A stretch of DNA of 64,000 nt from Paraphaeosphaeria minitans (GCA_015832175.1 WJXW01000001.1:2108001-2172000), one strand, 5' to 3'. Positions 53,670-64,000 are shown, counted from the stretch's first letter. Program-made: numbers and translations. Notes: generated from the letters alone by a model not told the origin.

Positions 53670-54733
53670 TTACCGTTCGAGAGTATATGCTGTAACAAAG
53701 AGATAACGTCTAAGCCTCATGTATTCAGACCGAGACGTCCTTGCTGACGATTCCCTAAAAGTGCACGTTGGTATATCGACAAATCGACCTCTTATTGTCT
53801 TTCGACCGCCATTTGTACCAACTATCTCGAGAGGAATTGTTAAAGCCATCTGCCCTACACAGGGTTTTCTAGCCTCGGCTATACTGACATATTTCCAAAA
53901 GCTGAAAGTAGCATGGGCACGCTTCTCCCCTTGGGTCGGCATGTCGCTCTTCCAATTGTCCAAGAAATCGAGAGCGACTCGGCACGCCTCCGTCAGAACT
54001 TCATCTTCATCGTCCCGACCCTCGCGATCGCGATTGGTAGAGCGCGGCTTACCATTGACGGCCCTGAGTCTCCGTCCCCAATCCTGCGAGATCCACCTCA
54101 TGTAACGTATCGTCTCTTCATCTGCACGCCCAAACCCGGTGAAGGTCGGAAGATATCTCAGCTGCCGCGCAAGGTCATTGTGCAGATGCGCAACGCCGGA
54201 GTTCTCTTCCTGGTCGAAGAAATCGTCCAGGCTACCCTCAGCACGCGGATCGTACTCCTCACCCTCTTTGGGCTCGAAGTGATGATACATGACGTGCCGT
54301 ACCAGATTTTTGTAGTAACATCCACTTTGTCTTGCCCATCATGCGGCTCATGCACAGGAACATGGTTCCAACCCATGAGTCAACGGAGTACGGGATGCTT
54401 GCCTCCGCGTCCCCTTTCGGGCTGACTTTGAGACCATTGGCGGCCCAGCGGGGATCTTCTCGGTAGGTTGGAACGACCTCGCTTGGGTGGATGGTGATAG
54501 TGGCCCATTGGGATGACGGGGAGATGGGATAGGTTGGAGGTATGGCACACTTCCACACCGTATTCCCTGGGAAGGTGCGGATCGTGGGCAGGTGGTCCGG
54601 CTCTTGGACGGGGAGGTGGCCGAAGTCCATCATTTCAACATCGTCAGTGTCCATGATATCGAACTCTTTCGCTTCGGTGAAGATCTTCTGGTAGTTTGTA
54701 GCAGAAATCCTGGGTTTCGGTCACAGGTGGCAT
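53670..54733 (-). pseudogene. Uncharacterised protein gene interrupted by two frameshifts
   Basis: Read from an ATG at 54733 (MPPVTETQDFCY), the frame must shift near 54698 (one extra A in an AAA run) to reach YQKIFTEAKEFDIMDTDDVE, the beginning of the long middle part (PNTVWKCAIPP-type block; WATITIHPSEVVPTYREDPR). It must shift again near 54308, between MGKTKWM and YYKNLVRHVMYHHFEPKEGE, to reach the C-terminal part (FGRADEETIRYMRWISQDWG; VALDFLDNWKSDMPT), ending at 53670. No intron explains either shift. The total would be about 350 aa. I do not know the family. Assembly homopolymer errors are a serious alternative. Confidence 0.5.
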
Positions 54734-55745
54734 TTGGTCTGTCTTGATGTCGATTCGCCTCAGCTGAGAATGGGCCAACAGGATGCTTACAGTGTTGGAA
54801 GCTATGTGTGTAAATAATCGAACATGAGTTGATGCTGACGAAAATTGGAAGGGTGTATAGGGGAGTGTGAACCCGAGTGTTGGTGAGACGACAGCCTGCG
54901 ATGATTTATACATGCGTGTTCCAAAGTTGTCTTGTGAGCATAGGCTTCGGTGGTCCGCGAGTATCTACGGTCTAAAAGGGTAACCGTTACGATTCATATT
55001 GAGCCTGTAAGATCTTGATAAATACGTGGTTTTTATTTATTTTCTATCGCACCTAGTGAATTTCTTTACACGCAAGGCTTAACTGTGGAAGTCACACTAT
55101 TGTGACTCAGGGTGAAGAATCGAATATTAAGGTGATATTGACGTGTTCTCCGTTTCATGATAGCCAGACGGTCGCCTGAGCCCGTGTGGGTCTAAGCAGG
55201 AGCTATGCCTGCAGGTGAAAAGTTAGAGATAGGGAAAGAAGGTATGCTTGCGGAGAGCAAGTTGGAGGATGAGGCCCTTCCGCCGCCGTTCTGTTCCCCG
55301 AGATTAACGTAGTGCTCCTGAGCGCTTCGCCTAGCGAGAAACGTCCTCTGAGGTCATCCGATAGCCATAGCTGTAGGGGATGAGCTGGAGTGGGAGTTGA
55401 ACACAATTATGGTGTGGTGCAGCGCGAGGAACGTATTTCTTTTAATTAAATCCACTAATAAGAACCCTGTGAGCTTAACTTTAATGTTTATCTCCAACCT
55501 TGGTGTGGTAGCGTTTTAGATATGTTTCATCAAGTATTATGCTTCGAAGAAATTAAGCAAATCGTAGATCTACGCGCGGAACAGACTTCATATAGTGATT
55601 TTTTGGGCTTGCTCATCACACGACAGATGGGCCTACAACATATACTTGTTACCTGCTATTTTCCTTGCTCATGTCTAGTCGTTGTTTGCATCCTGGTGTG
55701 GTAGGCTACATCAATCGACCATCTCGACATCTACTCCACAAGCCT
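54734..55745. other. Intergenic, partly AT-rich
   Basis: AT-rich patches at about 55000-55140 and 55438-55520. The word CTTGGTGTGGTAG/CCTGGTGTGGTAG occurs at about 55498 and 55691. No gene supported. Confidence 0.45.
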
Positions 55746-57630
55746 TTACTGCGGCACCGCCGCCCCGTCACCCCTCAAATCACTCCCCCCACTCCATACC
55801 ATAACCCCATCATCAAAGTGCTGCCTGATAATCTGTCCGCGGCCAAACATACCACGTGCAAATCCGCTCAACTGCTGCACATTATGTCCCAGCGCCTTCA
55901 GCTCCTCCACAACCTTTGCATCAATGCCCTCTTCGATGTACACCGTCGCGTCGGTCGTCTTTCCGTCGTCCCCAGGCATACCAGCACCGATGCAGATCCG
56001 TGGCGAGTCCAGCGCATCTTGAGGATTTAGCTTGAAAACTTCCTGGTTGAGCAGCACCTGGACATGACCCTGGGGCTGCATGAAGCCGCCCATGACGCCG
56101 AAGACGCTGTGCAGCGAGCTGTCCTTCGCGTAGGTGACGAGGCCGGGGATGATGGTGTGGTAAGGGCGTTTGCGCGGGGCAAGGACATTCGGGTGGTCGG
56201 CTGCGAGGCTGAAGTTCGCACCGCGGTTCTGCAGCGTGAAGCCGCAGCCCTTGGGTACGATACAGGTGCCGAAGCCGCCGTAGTTGCTGTTGATGAAGGA
56301 GATGGCGTTACCTTCTGAGTCGGAGCAGCAAAAATAGACGGTGTCGCTTTGTAGGTGCGCGGGGGAACCGTGGACGGGAGCGGAGATGACGCTCTTGGGG
56401 TGGAATTGCTTTGCGCGTTCGGCGAGGTAGGACGAGGAGATGAGCTCGGCGGAGGGGACTTTGACGACGTTGGGGTCGGTGACGAACCAGTGTGCGTCGG
56501 CGAAGGCGATGCGAAGAGCTTCGATAACGGCGTGTAGGTAGGCCGTGCTGTTGTGGTCCTTGTGGCTCCAGGTGGGAATCTTGCCTTGCTTTTCGAGTTC
56601 TTGGATGATGCCGAGTGCCATCAGGGCGACGATACCTTGGCCGTTGGGCGGGTGCTCCCAGAGCTCAACACCGCCGTCAGTGTTCGAACCCACGCCTTGG
56701 CCGGTGTACTTGAGCGAAATGGGGTCAACGGGCTCGGATCCGGCTTCTGCGTGGTGTTTTAGGTCGTCCAGCGTGAGGAAGCCGCCGAGGTCCGAGACTA
56801 CCTTTACGAGCTGCTCAGCCACTTCGCCCTCGTAGAAGCCTTTTTTCCCGTGCTTCGCCAGGAGCCTGAAGGTGTTCGCTATTGTTGGGTTGCGCATTAT
56901 CTCGCCTGCCTTTGGCGCTCTGCAGCTATCTGTTACGGAAGTGTCTTTTTTGAGAATTTCCGCGAAATTAGGAGATGCCTGCTTGATCGACTTCTCACTG
57001 TTCGCCCACTGAACGATGTCAGTCTTGTCAAATGAAGTTGAGCTGAAGTCAACTCACGAACGTAGCCGAAAGCTCAGAAATTGGATATCCCTTGTCGGCG
57101 AGCTCGATGGCGGGTGCTAGGACGTCTTCCAACGTGACCTTTTTGCTTCCGAACCGTTCAACGCAGTCAACCCACCCGGCTGCAGCACCCGGTACTGTCA
57201 CAGCATGTACGCTGCTCATGGGGATCTGTCCGGTCTCCCCATCTTTGATCTTCAGAGCACTCCGAATCTTATCGAGCGTGACGTCTTTGCCGGATCGACC
57301 TGAGCCGTTCATGGCGGACACCTTCTTGGTTTTTGCATCATAGAACAGACAGAACATATCACCGCCGATTCCTGTGGATCCGGGCTCCATGACGTTGATG
57401 GCAGCTGCCACAGCCACGGCAGCATCCTACCGCTATCAGTGCATGTTATCCATGTGGGAGTGATAGTGGCATACCGCGGCATTTCCACCCTTGCGGAGCA
57501 CCTCAATTCCAGCGGCGCTGGCGAGAGGCTGGGTGCATGATACAATGCCTTTTGTACTGTGTATCACAGATCGTCTGCTGGGAAAGTTGACGAACTGGGG
57601 CTCAGGGTGGGGGTACACGTTGGCGCCCAT
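55746..57630 (-). CDS. Gamma-glutamyltranspeptidase-family Ntn hydrolase
   Basis: Three exons, 57630-57475, 57426-57058 and 57008-55746, introns 48-49 nt; 595 aa. It starts MGANVYPHPEPQFVNFPSRR and the first splice rebuilds GGNAADAAVAVAAAINVMEP, the family signature, then STGIGGDMFCLFYDA. The autocatalytic Thr is residue 398 in SDTVYFCCSDSEGNAISF, followed by INSNYGGFG; later MGGFMQPQGHVQVLLNQ and DSPRICIGAG are the usual small-subunit motifs. There is no signal peptide or membrane anchor, so this is the cytosolic, YwrD-like branch rather than the secreted glutathione-degrading enzyme. It may act on gamma-glutamyl peptides or related amides. The residue before Asp-Thr is Ser where many homologues have Gly. 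Confidence 0.92.
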
Positions 57631-58107
57631 GGTGTAGCAATGGCGGGGTATCTTGGGTTTAGCAGTTCTCGGTAGTCAGTGGCTTGTATTGCGAGCCGGC
57701 ACGAGATGAAGGCGTGTTTGTATGTGAAAGTGGATTGCATTGCATTTGGCCTTCGCCTTGTTTTTAGTAGTGCTCGTATCTCCAATCGCCTACGGCTATC
57801 TGCGGAGGAGGGCGCTGCCGCTGGGCTTGCCGACGGAGAAACACTAAAAGTATGAGAGGCCCCCGCGCCAATGGAGGGGCTTCATGACGTTTGCGGTGGA
57901 TGCGACCGAGGCGCGGAGGAGGTGACAGATTGGTGAGGCTGTCGGGTTCAGATGAGATGCCGACGTCGGACGCCTGGGCAGATGGGCAGATGGGCGCATC
58001 ACGTGCAGCGCGTTCCGCCAAGCGTCGTGTTTCTCGGGAAGCGCGTCTGCCAGCCAGCGTCCGCGGCATCGTCCAGCGCCGAAGTGTGTGGCAATTGACC
58101 GCCGGGA
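57631..58107. other. Divergent upstream region of GGT and mrf1
   Basis: About 475 bp between the GGT start (-) and the release factor start (+). ORFs here (57764-58120 minus, 57891-58199 plus) have no domain and overlap the mrf1 start. Confidence 0.5.
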
Positions 58108-59462
58108 ATGTTGAAGACATCTTGGATTTGCCGAAGCTGTCTTACTCGCCTCGCTCGGCCGGCTTTCAGAGGCAAGGTGCGACTTCAGTCCTCAGGTAGG
58201 CGCGAAGCCTGCTCGCTCCAGAGGGTCGCTCACAATGCTGCAGCTGCTGCACCAGCAACCGTCCCTCCAGCACTCCTCACGCGCGCCCGGGGTATCGCTC
58301 TTGAACACAAACAATTGACGGAAAAGCTCGCAGATGGCTTCGATACGCGCGCGGCGAAGAGGGTGGGCGAGTGTGGCCCCATCGTGAATGCACTGGGTGA
58401 ATGGGAGAAGGCACATGAGGTGAGTCATCTATGCCTGGTAGCTGATGGTCCAACTCATGCTGATTTGCTAAGTCTGCCGCAGAGCTCATGTCCTTGATAC
58501 AAGACCCCAGTAGCGATGCAGAGCTGCGTGAGCTGGCCACCGACGACCTAGGAGCGACACGCGAACAACTTCAGACCGCATCGCAAAGCCTCATTACTTC
58601 GCTCGTCCCGGTACATCCTTTTGCCCACCTTCCATGCCTCTTGGAGATAAGGCCAGGTGCTGGTGGCTCTGAGGCGGCCATATTCGCTGGCGACCTTCTG
58701 CGCATGTACCAAGGCTTCTGCAACCGGAACGGCTTCCGCGCTACACTGCTCAAATACGAGAACACGAATGGCACCCAGGAAGCTGGCGTACCACTTTCCG
58801 AGGCCATCCTCGAAGTCGACCAGGAGAACGCGTACGGCGTCTTCCGTTGCGAGGCCGGCGTGCATCGCGTGCAGCGTGTCCCTGCTACCGAAAAGAGCGG
58901 TCGCACTCACACCAGCGCGGCATCAGTCCATGTGCTGCCAAGCTTGCAGGAAAACAGCGCTGCGTCCGAGGATTTCGACAATCCTGAGAGCGACTACTAC
59001 ATCAATGTCAAAGAGGTGCGACTTGAGGTTATGAGAGCCGGCGGCGCAGGTGGACAGCACGTAAATAAGACCGAGTCGGCAGTGCGTTTGACGCACATAC
59101 CCACCAACATCGTGGTGTCGATGCAGGACTCGAGGTCGCAAATCAAGAACAAGGAGAAGGCTTGGGCCTTGTTGCGCGCCCGAATCGCCCAGGTGCGGCG
59201 AGAGAAGCGAGAGGAGGAAATGGTAGCCATGCGACGTAGTGTCGTGGGGGTGGCCAAAATGGGTCGCGGAGACAAAATTCGGACGTATAATTATGGCCAG
59301 CAGAGGGTTACGGATCATAGGAGTGGAACAACGGTGCTAAACCTAGATGACGTGGTTGCGGGTGGACAGGCACTGGAAGATATCATGGAGAGCGTGAGGA
59401 CCTGGCTCATGGAGCAAGACGTTGAAGCCCTCGTCGCTGAAGAGTCTGAGACGAAGAAGTAG
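58108..59462 (+). CDS. mrf1: Mitochondrial peptide chain release factor 1
   Basis: Two exons, 58108-58419 and 58485-59462, 429 aa; the intron is GTGAGT...CAGAG, where the second AG (58483-58484) is the one that keeps frame. The N terminus MLKTSWICRSCLTRLARPAF is a mitochondrial presequence. Class-I release-factor motifs are all present: the PxT codon-recognition motif in RVPATEKSGRTHTSAAS (237-239), and the catalytic GGQ at 293-295 in AGGAGGQHVNKTESAVRLTH. The C-terminal part RTYNYGQQRVTDHRSG is standard. It reads UAA/UAG in the mitochondrial ribosome and triggers peptide release. The length agrees with yeast Mrf1 (413 aa). Confidence 0.95.
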
Positions 59463-59982
59463 CGTTGCGAACAATTTCAAGGACCGCGTGGCAACGGTTC
59501 TAATACCCTCATCATCGCGGGAACTATCCATCTACTTTACGACACTTATACCATACGTGCAGCAGTTGACAGTCAATGGAGCAAGTGCGACATGCATTCG
59601 AAGACTCCATCACTCGATCAAGATCTATACGTCTCACGGCAAACGATCGAAGCTTTAGACGCCTTTTACTGGACGGCTAGCTACCGCTCACTCACATACG
59701 TACCATTTCGGTCGGCTGATCTTTTCTTATTAGTCGTTGCGCTGTTGCATGTGCGCCATATTTCTCAACAACGCCCTATCTCCACCGCGCTATGATCCGC
59801 GTCGCCTGCCTGCCTTCCTGCCTACCTCAGGCATTGCAGCCTCGTTTGTTCGCTTTCTCGGCAACCTTTTTTTTTTGGCAAATAAACAGGGGCGGAAGCA
59901 ACTGTCACCAGTACGCAGGGAATGCATCCGAATGATTGAGTGGTCTGGAATCCTAGGACTTTTGCAAACTTTGTGCTAATTG
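59463..59982. other. Intergenic, no supported gene
   Basis: Contains a T10 run near 59869-59877. Short ORFs without domains. Confidence 0.45.
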
Positions 59983-60228
59983 TACGTGACTTGGCCTTGG
60001 CGTCAAATCCCTTACACCTTTGTCAATGTCGCCGGCAGCAACATAATGATGAGCCCTGTCACCCACTAGACGCAGCACCTTGAGGACGAGAAAGAGGATA
60101 TGCCCTATCAACTGACCGACAACCATCCGGAAGAAAAGCTCAAAGTCATCTTCGACGGTGACGAAGCTCGCATCGAAGCCGTCTTCAGTCTTAGTGGAAG
60201 GAGACTACAATCTAATTCCCCACTCTAA
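59983..60228 (+). pseudogene. Possible decayed small coding region with one in-frame TAG
   Basis: One frame reads YVTWPWRQIPYTFVNVAGSN, then MMSPVTH, a TAG at 60067-60069, and then TQHLEDEKEDMPYQLTDNHP and EEKLKVIFDGDEARIEAVFS, ending in TAA at 60226-60228. The part after the stop has the charge pattern of a real protein. CAG to TAG would explain the stop. I recognise no family. It might be chance or a mis-read intron; confidence is low. Confidence 0.3.
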
Positions 60229-60233
60229 AAGAA

Positions 60234-60599
60234 CTAGATGCGGATCATGAGCACCTCATGCTCTTCATCACAGCCCATACAGCTATCTCCTACGGCTCCC
60301 TTCCTCAAACACCCGGCCTGCCGCCAAATTCCCTCGCCAAATATCATGTCCTCGCAAGTCGCACTCCTTCCCCCCTGAAATAGATTGGCAGCCCAGCCGG
60401 ACTTGCTGAGCATGAAATTTTGCGAGTTGACGAGCATACAGGACAGATGACCACTTGCTTTATAAGACGAGGGGTGTTTCCTGAGGCTCGGCGGTCTAGA
60501 GATTTGGTATAGTGAGTGAGTGCCCAAGGAGTTGCTGAACAAGCTGAGGGGAGGTGAAGATGTAGAGCAAGTGGGGTAGATGATATGGTTGGACGACAT
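60234..60599 (-). CDS. Small Cys-containing ORF, function unknown
   Basis: 121 aa, starting MSSNHIIYPTCSTSSPPLSL and ending CMGCDEEHEVLMIRI. The C-terminal half (SKSGWAANLFQGGRSATCED and IFGEGIWRQAGCLRKGAVGD) has protein-like composition and six cysteines in the ORF are spaced irregularly. There is no signal peptide. The ORF is convergent with the decayed coding region just to its left. No family is recognised. Confidence 0.35.
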   Translation of the reverse strand: MSSNHIIYPTCSTSSPPLSLFSNSLGTHSLYQISRPPSLRKHPSSYKASGHLSCMLVNSQNFMLSKSGWAANLFQGGRSATCEDMIFGEGIWRQAGCLRKGAVGDSCMGCDEEHEVLMIRI

Positions 60600-61392
60600 G
60601 ACGGAGTTTTTATAAGGTGAGATTTGGTCTGCGACGACAGGAACGTAGGGATAAGTGCGGAGCTTTGGTGATTCATGAACTAGAATGGGATGAGTATGAT
60701 TGTTATTGGGTTTTGTTTTGTAAGTGGAATGGTTGGTGTAACGGTTGACTGTGTACGATGATCTTTACGTCGCTCCTTCTAAAATTGACATTAATGTCAG
60801 CATGTCTCAGTCTACTTGTCCTCGATCTTCTCTTGTGGGTGCACAAGCCAATCCAACGTGATCTGAATCTTACTCCGAGCCCTCTTGGTTGTACTTGCCG
60901 TTTGCCAGTACGGAAAGGCCTCGATTGACTAAGACAAGAAACACTTCCTCGGACACTCGGAGACAGTGCTGCTACATTTTCCGCAAAGATTACCCACTTC
61001 TTTGGCGTGAGCACCCAGCATATGATGCTCCATTGCGTGTGGCACGTTTTAAGAAGGGCAAGCGGCGTCCTGCATCGCGATTGGCAGAGCAAATACCGAA
61101 TCCAAGCCGGCCAATAAGATTAATACCGGCAGAGCTCGATATCGCACCGATATTATCAGTCCACGATTCCAAGGGCTGTATATTCACTACATAATATTAG
61201 AGAGCGGTGCGAGGGTGGCTTGCGTCATCTCACTAAAAACCTTGGACCGCTTTATACTTATCTACAGAGCCGGAGAACTAAGATCTACGCACGCACGACA
61301 AAAGTTCTGTTGAATGCCAGTTCTGCTCTGTGACAAACAACACTCCATCTTTACGGTACCCCAACGCCACCTGAACAGGACTTCCATCAACC
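60600..61392. other. Intergenic, unresolved minus-strand coding-like segments
   Basis: Minus-strand frames between 60810 and 61187 are locally protein-like (for example GRLGFGICSANRDAGRRLPF, and SIEAFPYWQTASTT then QITLDWLVHPQEKIEDK) but in different frames with a possible acceptor CTTGTCTTAG near 60927. I could not build a consistent gene model. The final 130 bp are the upstream region of the secreted protein gene. Confidence 0.35.
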
Positions 61393-61854
61393 ATGCGTCT
61401 CTCAACTCCAACCCTTGCGCTCTTCTGCGCCCTCACAACCGCAGCCCCGCTCGCCTCAAAACACAACATCTACCTCGGAACCTGCGCACGGCCTCACTCC
61501 TGCCTCCTTATAATCTGCGACGACCCTGACCCCATCACCGCAGCCGCATACTACGCCTCGGGCGCATCCACGACCGCCAGACCCACCGAGATCACCACGA
61601 TCTCAGATCCGGCGGCGGCATGGGAAGGAGTGTCCCGCTCGGGTAGATTGACGGTGGGGACGCTGACGAGTGCTATTGATAAGGGCGCGAAGGGTGTAGT
61701 GAAGGGGGAAATTGCGGGAAGTGCGAAGATTGGCTCTGAAGAGTATGTTTGCTTTAAGGATGGGGCAACTAAGTTTGTGGTGCAAGGGTGGGATGATTGG
61801 AGTGCGCAGAGGGTGAGTTGCACGGCTGATTATTGGTGTGCTAGTACGAGTTGA
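61393..61854 (+). CDS. Small secreted cysteine-rich protein (effector-like)
   Basis: 153 aa, single exon. Signal peptide MRLSTPTLALFCALTTAAPL, then a mature part with six cysteines (three in TCARPHSCLLIICDD, then YVCF, VSCT and YWCAST), which could form three disulfides. The middle is Ala/Thr-rich, followed by SGRLTVGTLTSAIDKGAKGV and KIGSEEYVCFKDGATKFVVQ. Size, signal peptide and cysteine content fit fungal small secreted proteins, some of which are effectors, but no known domain is recognised. It lies in a gene-poor, relic-containing stretch, a common setting for such genes. Confidence 0.65.
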   Translation: MRLSTPTLALFCALTTAAPLASKHNIYLGTCARPHSCLLIICDDPDPITAAAYYASGASTTARPTEITTISDPAAAWEGVSRSGRLTVGTLTSAIDKGAKGVVKGEIAGSAKIGSEEYVCFKDGATKFVVQGWDDWSAQRVSCTADYWCASTS

Positions 61855-62562
61855 GGGTTGGTAAGGTGTGCGGGGCGATGAGCCGGCTGTGAGCTGTACA
61901 GGAGGTTTTGGTTGGCTCGGTGTGTTTATGCAGGTTGTGAATGTCGCACTCTCTAAAAAGGCATGAACACATTGCATGCTACTTTTCCGTTGGAAAGTCT
62001 GTGGAGTGAAAAAAAAAATTGTCCAGGGGATCTATACTAGATTCGGTGTATCAACGTCAACAGACTTGTTCTTCCTTTCAACTTTGGTCACTCCAGGGCT
62101 GCCTTTCAACTAGATGGTACCCAAGCAACACCACCAGCCGATGTCCAGTATCTTCCATCACCTAAACATAACAACCGTAGCTGTTTTAACACTTCGCTTC
62201 AAGCCATTGCATTATATATGCTTCTTACAAGAATTTCCATTACTTCCTACTCCATCTGCCGTCCAAATTCAGCGCTATCTCAGCCGCAGCACAAGCGCTT
62301 CGCAAGACAGTGCATACTGGTAGAAGGTGCGATCTGGTAATGAATTGGGCTGCCGAACATCAGGTATGACCAACGACAGTGGGATAATGGTGTGTTGACA
62401 TGTTGCAGCGTCCAAAATCTATTTGTCTATGTTTATGCTAAGAGGCCTTCTTAGCTTAAGGTGACTGGCAAATATTCCAGGCCACGCCACCAACCGTCCA
62501 GCCCACACAGAGCCTGCCGTAGCCTGGAAAATTAGGACATATAGGTTCTCCCCAGTTCAAAA
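61855..62562. other. Intergenic, no supported gene
   Basis: Short ORFs only; an A9 run near 62010. No repeat or RNA gene recognised. Confidence 0.45.
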
Positions 62563-62961
62563 GTGGTTCAAACATGCGAGACTACAGACGTCCGGTCCAT
62601 TGTCCATTCGAGACTGACATTCCTCACACAAAGGCCCCGAGTCAATCCCCGTGTCTTCATATATAGGCACGAACGCACACATCACCGTAAGCAAGCCTTG
62701 CCCCGCAGATGTCGTAGACTAGACAGCGATGGTAATCCCCTCACTGGATACTGTCACGAGGCCGCCATGTAAAACTTTACGCAAGGTCGCTTAATATTGA
62801 TTACGTTGCGCTCAACAACTACGTGGTGGACGCGTGTACGCGTTGCGAGTATGACGGATTAGTTTGCACCTTCTACGCTCCCGTGGACGCCAAAGACAAG
62901 GCTATGGAAAAAGTTGAAGGTGTTTCACGCATCTCTACACCGGCTTGTGTTCTGAGCAAGT
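62563..62961 (+). pseudogene. Possible relic of a C2H2 plus Zn2Cys6 transcription factor
   Basis: In one frame (to 62772) the end of a C2H2 finger is seen: VFIYRHERTHHRKQALPRRC, with the usual RH-x3-H spacing. In another frame, about 60 bp on, SLNIDYVALNNYVVDACTRC continues to EYDGLVCTFYAPVDAKDK and a TGA at 62959-62961. CTRCEYDGLVCTF has the spacing C-x2-C-x6-C of the second half of a binuclear zinc cluster. Fungal proteins that combine C2H2 fingers with a Zn2Cys6 cluster are known. The first half of the cluster and a joining intron were not found, so this looks like a decayed fragment. Confidence 0.35.
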
Positions 62962-63721
62962 GAACTTGTGTGTTTGGCGAAATGCAAAGGGAAAGTAACC
63001 TACTATGTAAATTCCAAACGTTTGAAACCACACAGAAAAAAGTAACGAAAACCCAACCGCAATCCCCGTAACTCTTATTAAATTGAGTATAATAATGTTT
63101 GCATTTCTTAGTGATTTAATGTGCAGCCCCAGCCCAGTTGAAGCATTGAATTGCTAAAAGAATCTCTATTTTGATCTAGATACATTCCATCCCAATCCCC
63201 TCAAGAAACGTGGAACCGCTGTCCATGGTCATGGTCGTCACGGATAACATATATAGTCATACAAAAAGCCCTTCAGATTTGAAAGTAAAGTGGGTTTCCA
63301 AATTTTATCGAGAAAGACGGGCGAGAAAAGGTCAGGGCATCAGCCATTCCAGGTGCCATGGGTGATTCAACATATGAGTGGAGATGTGTTCGCATTTAAT
63401 CACGTCCACTTTCGCAGTGGCGTACATTTATATCGTCTCAACTTACCACTATCAACACGATTCAATGATTGGCTATGAGAGAGCTGTGCGTTATCTTAGG
63501 ATCCTCTAATATAAGTTTCAGAGCTCGACTTTTCACGCCCGTGCCAATCAACCGATTTTTAAGCAGGTGAAAAAAATACTTCTTAGCCTCCGATACGAAC
63601 GTTGTCGCCGCATTATTAAAACATTCGGTGTCTGATCCGTAATGCTATACTGCTCCTTTCGCCCCACGTCAACAACAGGGACTCCACTACCATTGCGTGG
63701 CACGCAAGCTAGCTGTTCGAT
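62962..63721. other. Intergenic / upstream region of the right-edge gene
   Basis: AT-rich; ACATATATAG near 63247 and ATATAAG near 63509 may be TATA elements. No other gene recognised. Confidence 0.4.
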
Positions 63722-64000
63722 ATGAGTACCAATCGATCCAACGATGAATTCCACGACAAGGAACACCATCCAACATTTCCCCCACTTAAAGGTACTGTGG
63801 GCAATGTCGAAATCACCCCCACCACGATTTACGATCGCGAGGACAACGCAAATCAGACAGAGCTAGGTCTGGACAGCGCCGCTCAAGACAATCTTCACGG
63901 CGTCATAGACGATGAAGAAACGACAGATTCCGTAGAACTCGCGAATTTGCCTGCCCTTCGAGAGGTAACTGATGTTGGACAAGGCGGTAGAGACATCTTC
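63722..64000 (+). CDS. 5' part of a gene running off the right edge
   Basis: The frame is open from the ATG at 63722 to the end of the window (93 codons, no stop). The product is hydrophilic and acidic: MSTNRSNDEFHDKEHHPTFP, then NVEITPTTIYDREDNANQTE and DDEETTDSVELANLPALREV. Such a tail often precedes the membrane helices of fungal transporters, but no domain is reached inside the window, so the function is open. Strong codon-like composition and the absence of stops support a real gene. Confidence 0.55.
   Translation, partial: MSTNRSNDEFHDKEHHPTFPPLKGTVGNVEITPTTIYDREDNANQTELGLDSAAQDNLHGVIDDEETTDSVELANLPALREVTDVGQGGRDIF

Overview
The window reads as nuclear DNA of a filamentous ascomycete (Pezizomycotina). 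Coding genes carry short introns of about 45-130 nt with GT(A/G)(A/C)G(T/C) donors, CTAAC/CTGAC branch sites and CAG/TAG acceptors. The gene set is typically fungal (Zn2Cys6 regulator, AP-1-type bZIP, Spf30, PAN2, Icp55, CVNH lectin, GH17, Avt-type transporter), and many intergenic stretches contain TACCTACC/GGTACC runs. A Dothideomycete is a reasonable guess but is not proven here. No rRNA, CRISPR array or intact transposon was seen; one intron-containing tRNA-Lys(CUU) is present.

Layout. 0-6 kb: the tail of a possible gene cut by the left edge, a broken GPI-anchored fasciclin-domain gene (1768-3170, -) and a Zn2Cys6 regulator. 6-21.2 kb is a dense housekeeping block: glyoxalase-like protein, Spf30, an AP-1/Yap1-like oxidative-stress regulator, a SIRT5-type sirtuin divergent from the mitochondrial peptidase Icp55, and PAN2 in eight exons. 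21.2-26.4 kb is a 5.2-kb gene-poor gap that holds a family of at least eight diverged promoter-like cassettes. 26.4-39.4 kb: MFS transporter, Lsb1/Pin3-like SH3 protein, small Cys-rich ORF, GH17 enzyme, RING-H2 protein, vacuolar amino-acid transporter, polytopic membrane protein and a DUF7907-like secreted protein. 39.6-43 kb: tRNA-Lys, a decayed F-box gene and a cysteine-free CVNH lectin.

43-49 kb looks like an accessory cluster: a Baeyer-Villiger-type flavin monooxygenase divergent from a luciferase-like FMN monooxygenase, followed by an allantoate-permease-type MFS gene that is frameshifted. 49.5-59.5 kb: Ap4A phosphorylase (with a GC-AG intron), two uncharacterised proteins, two decayed loci, a gamma-glutamyltranspeptidase and the mitochondrial release factor. 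60-64 kb: small ORFs, a secreted Cys-rich protein, a decayed zinc-finger regulator and the start of a gene that runs off the right edge.

The main unusual features are (i) the promoter-like cassette array at 21.2-25.7 kb, (ii) an excess of broken genes, several with stops of the CAA/CGA/CAG to TAA/TGA/TAG kind, and (iii) odd splice structures: a sirtuin acceptor without AG, a duplicated SH3-gene terminus that forms an optional intron, a 5-nt terminal coding exon in the CVNH gene, and stop-free 48-nt introns. All calls come from reading the sequence; no database search was run.
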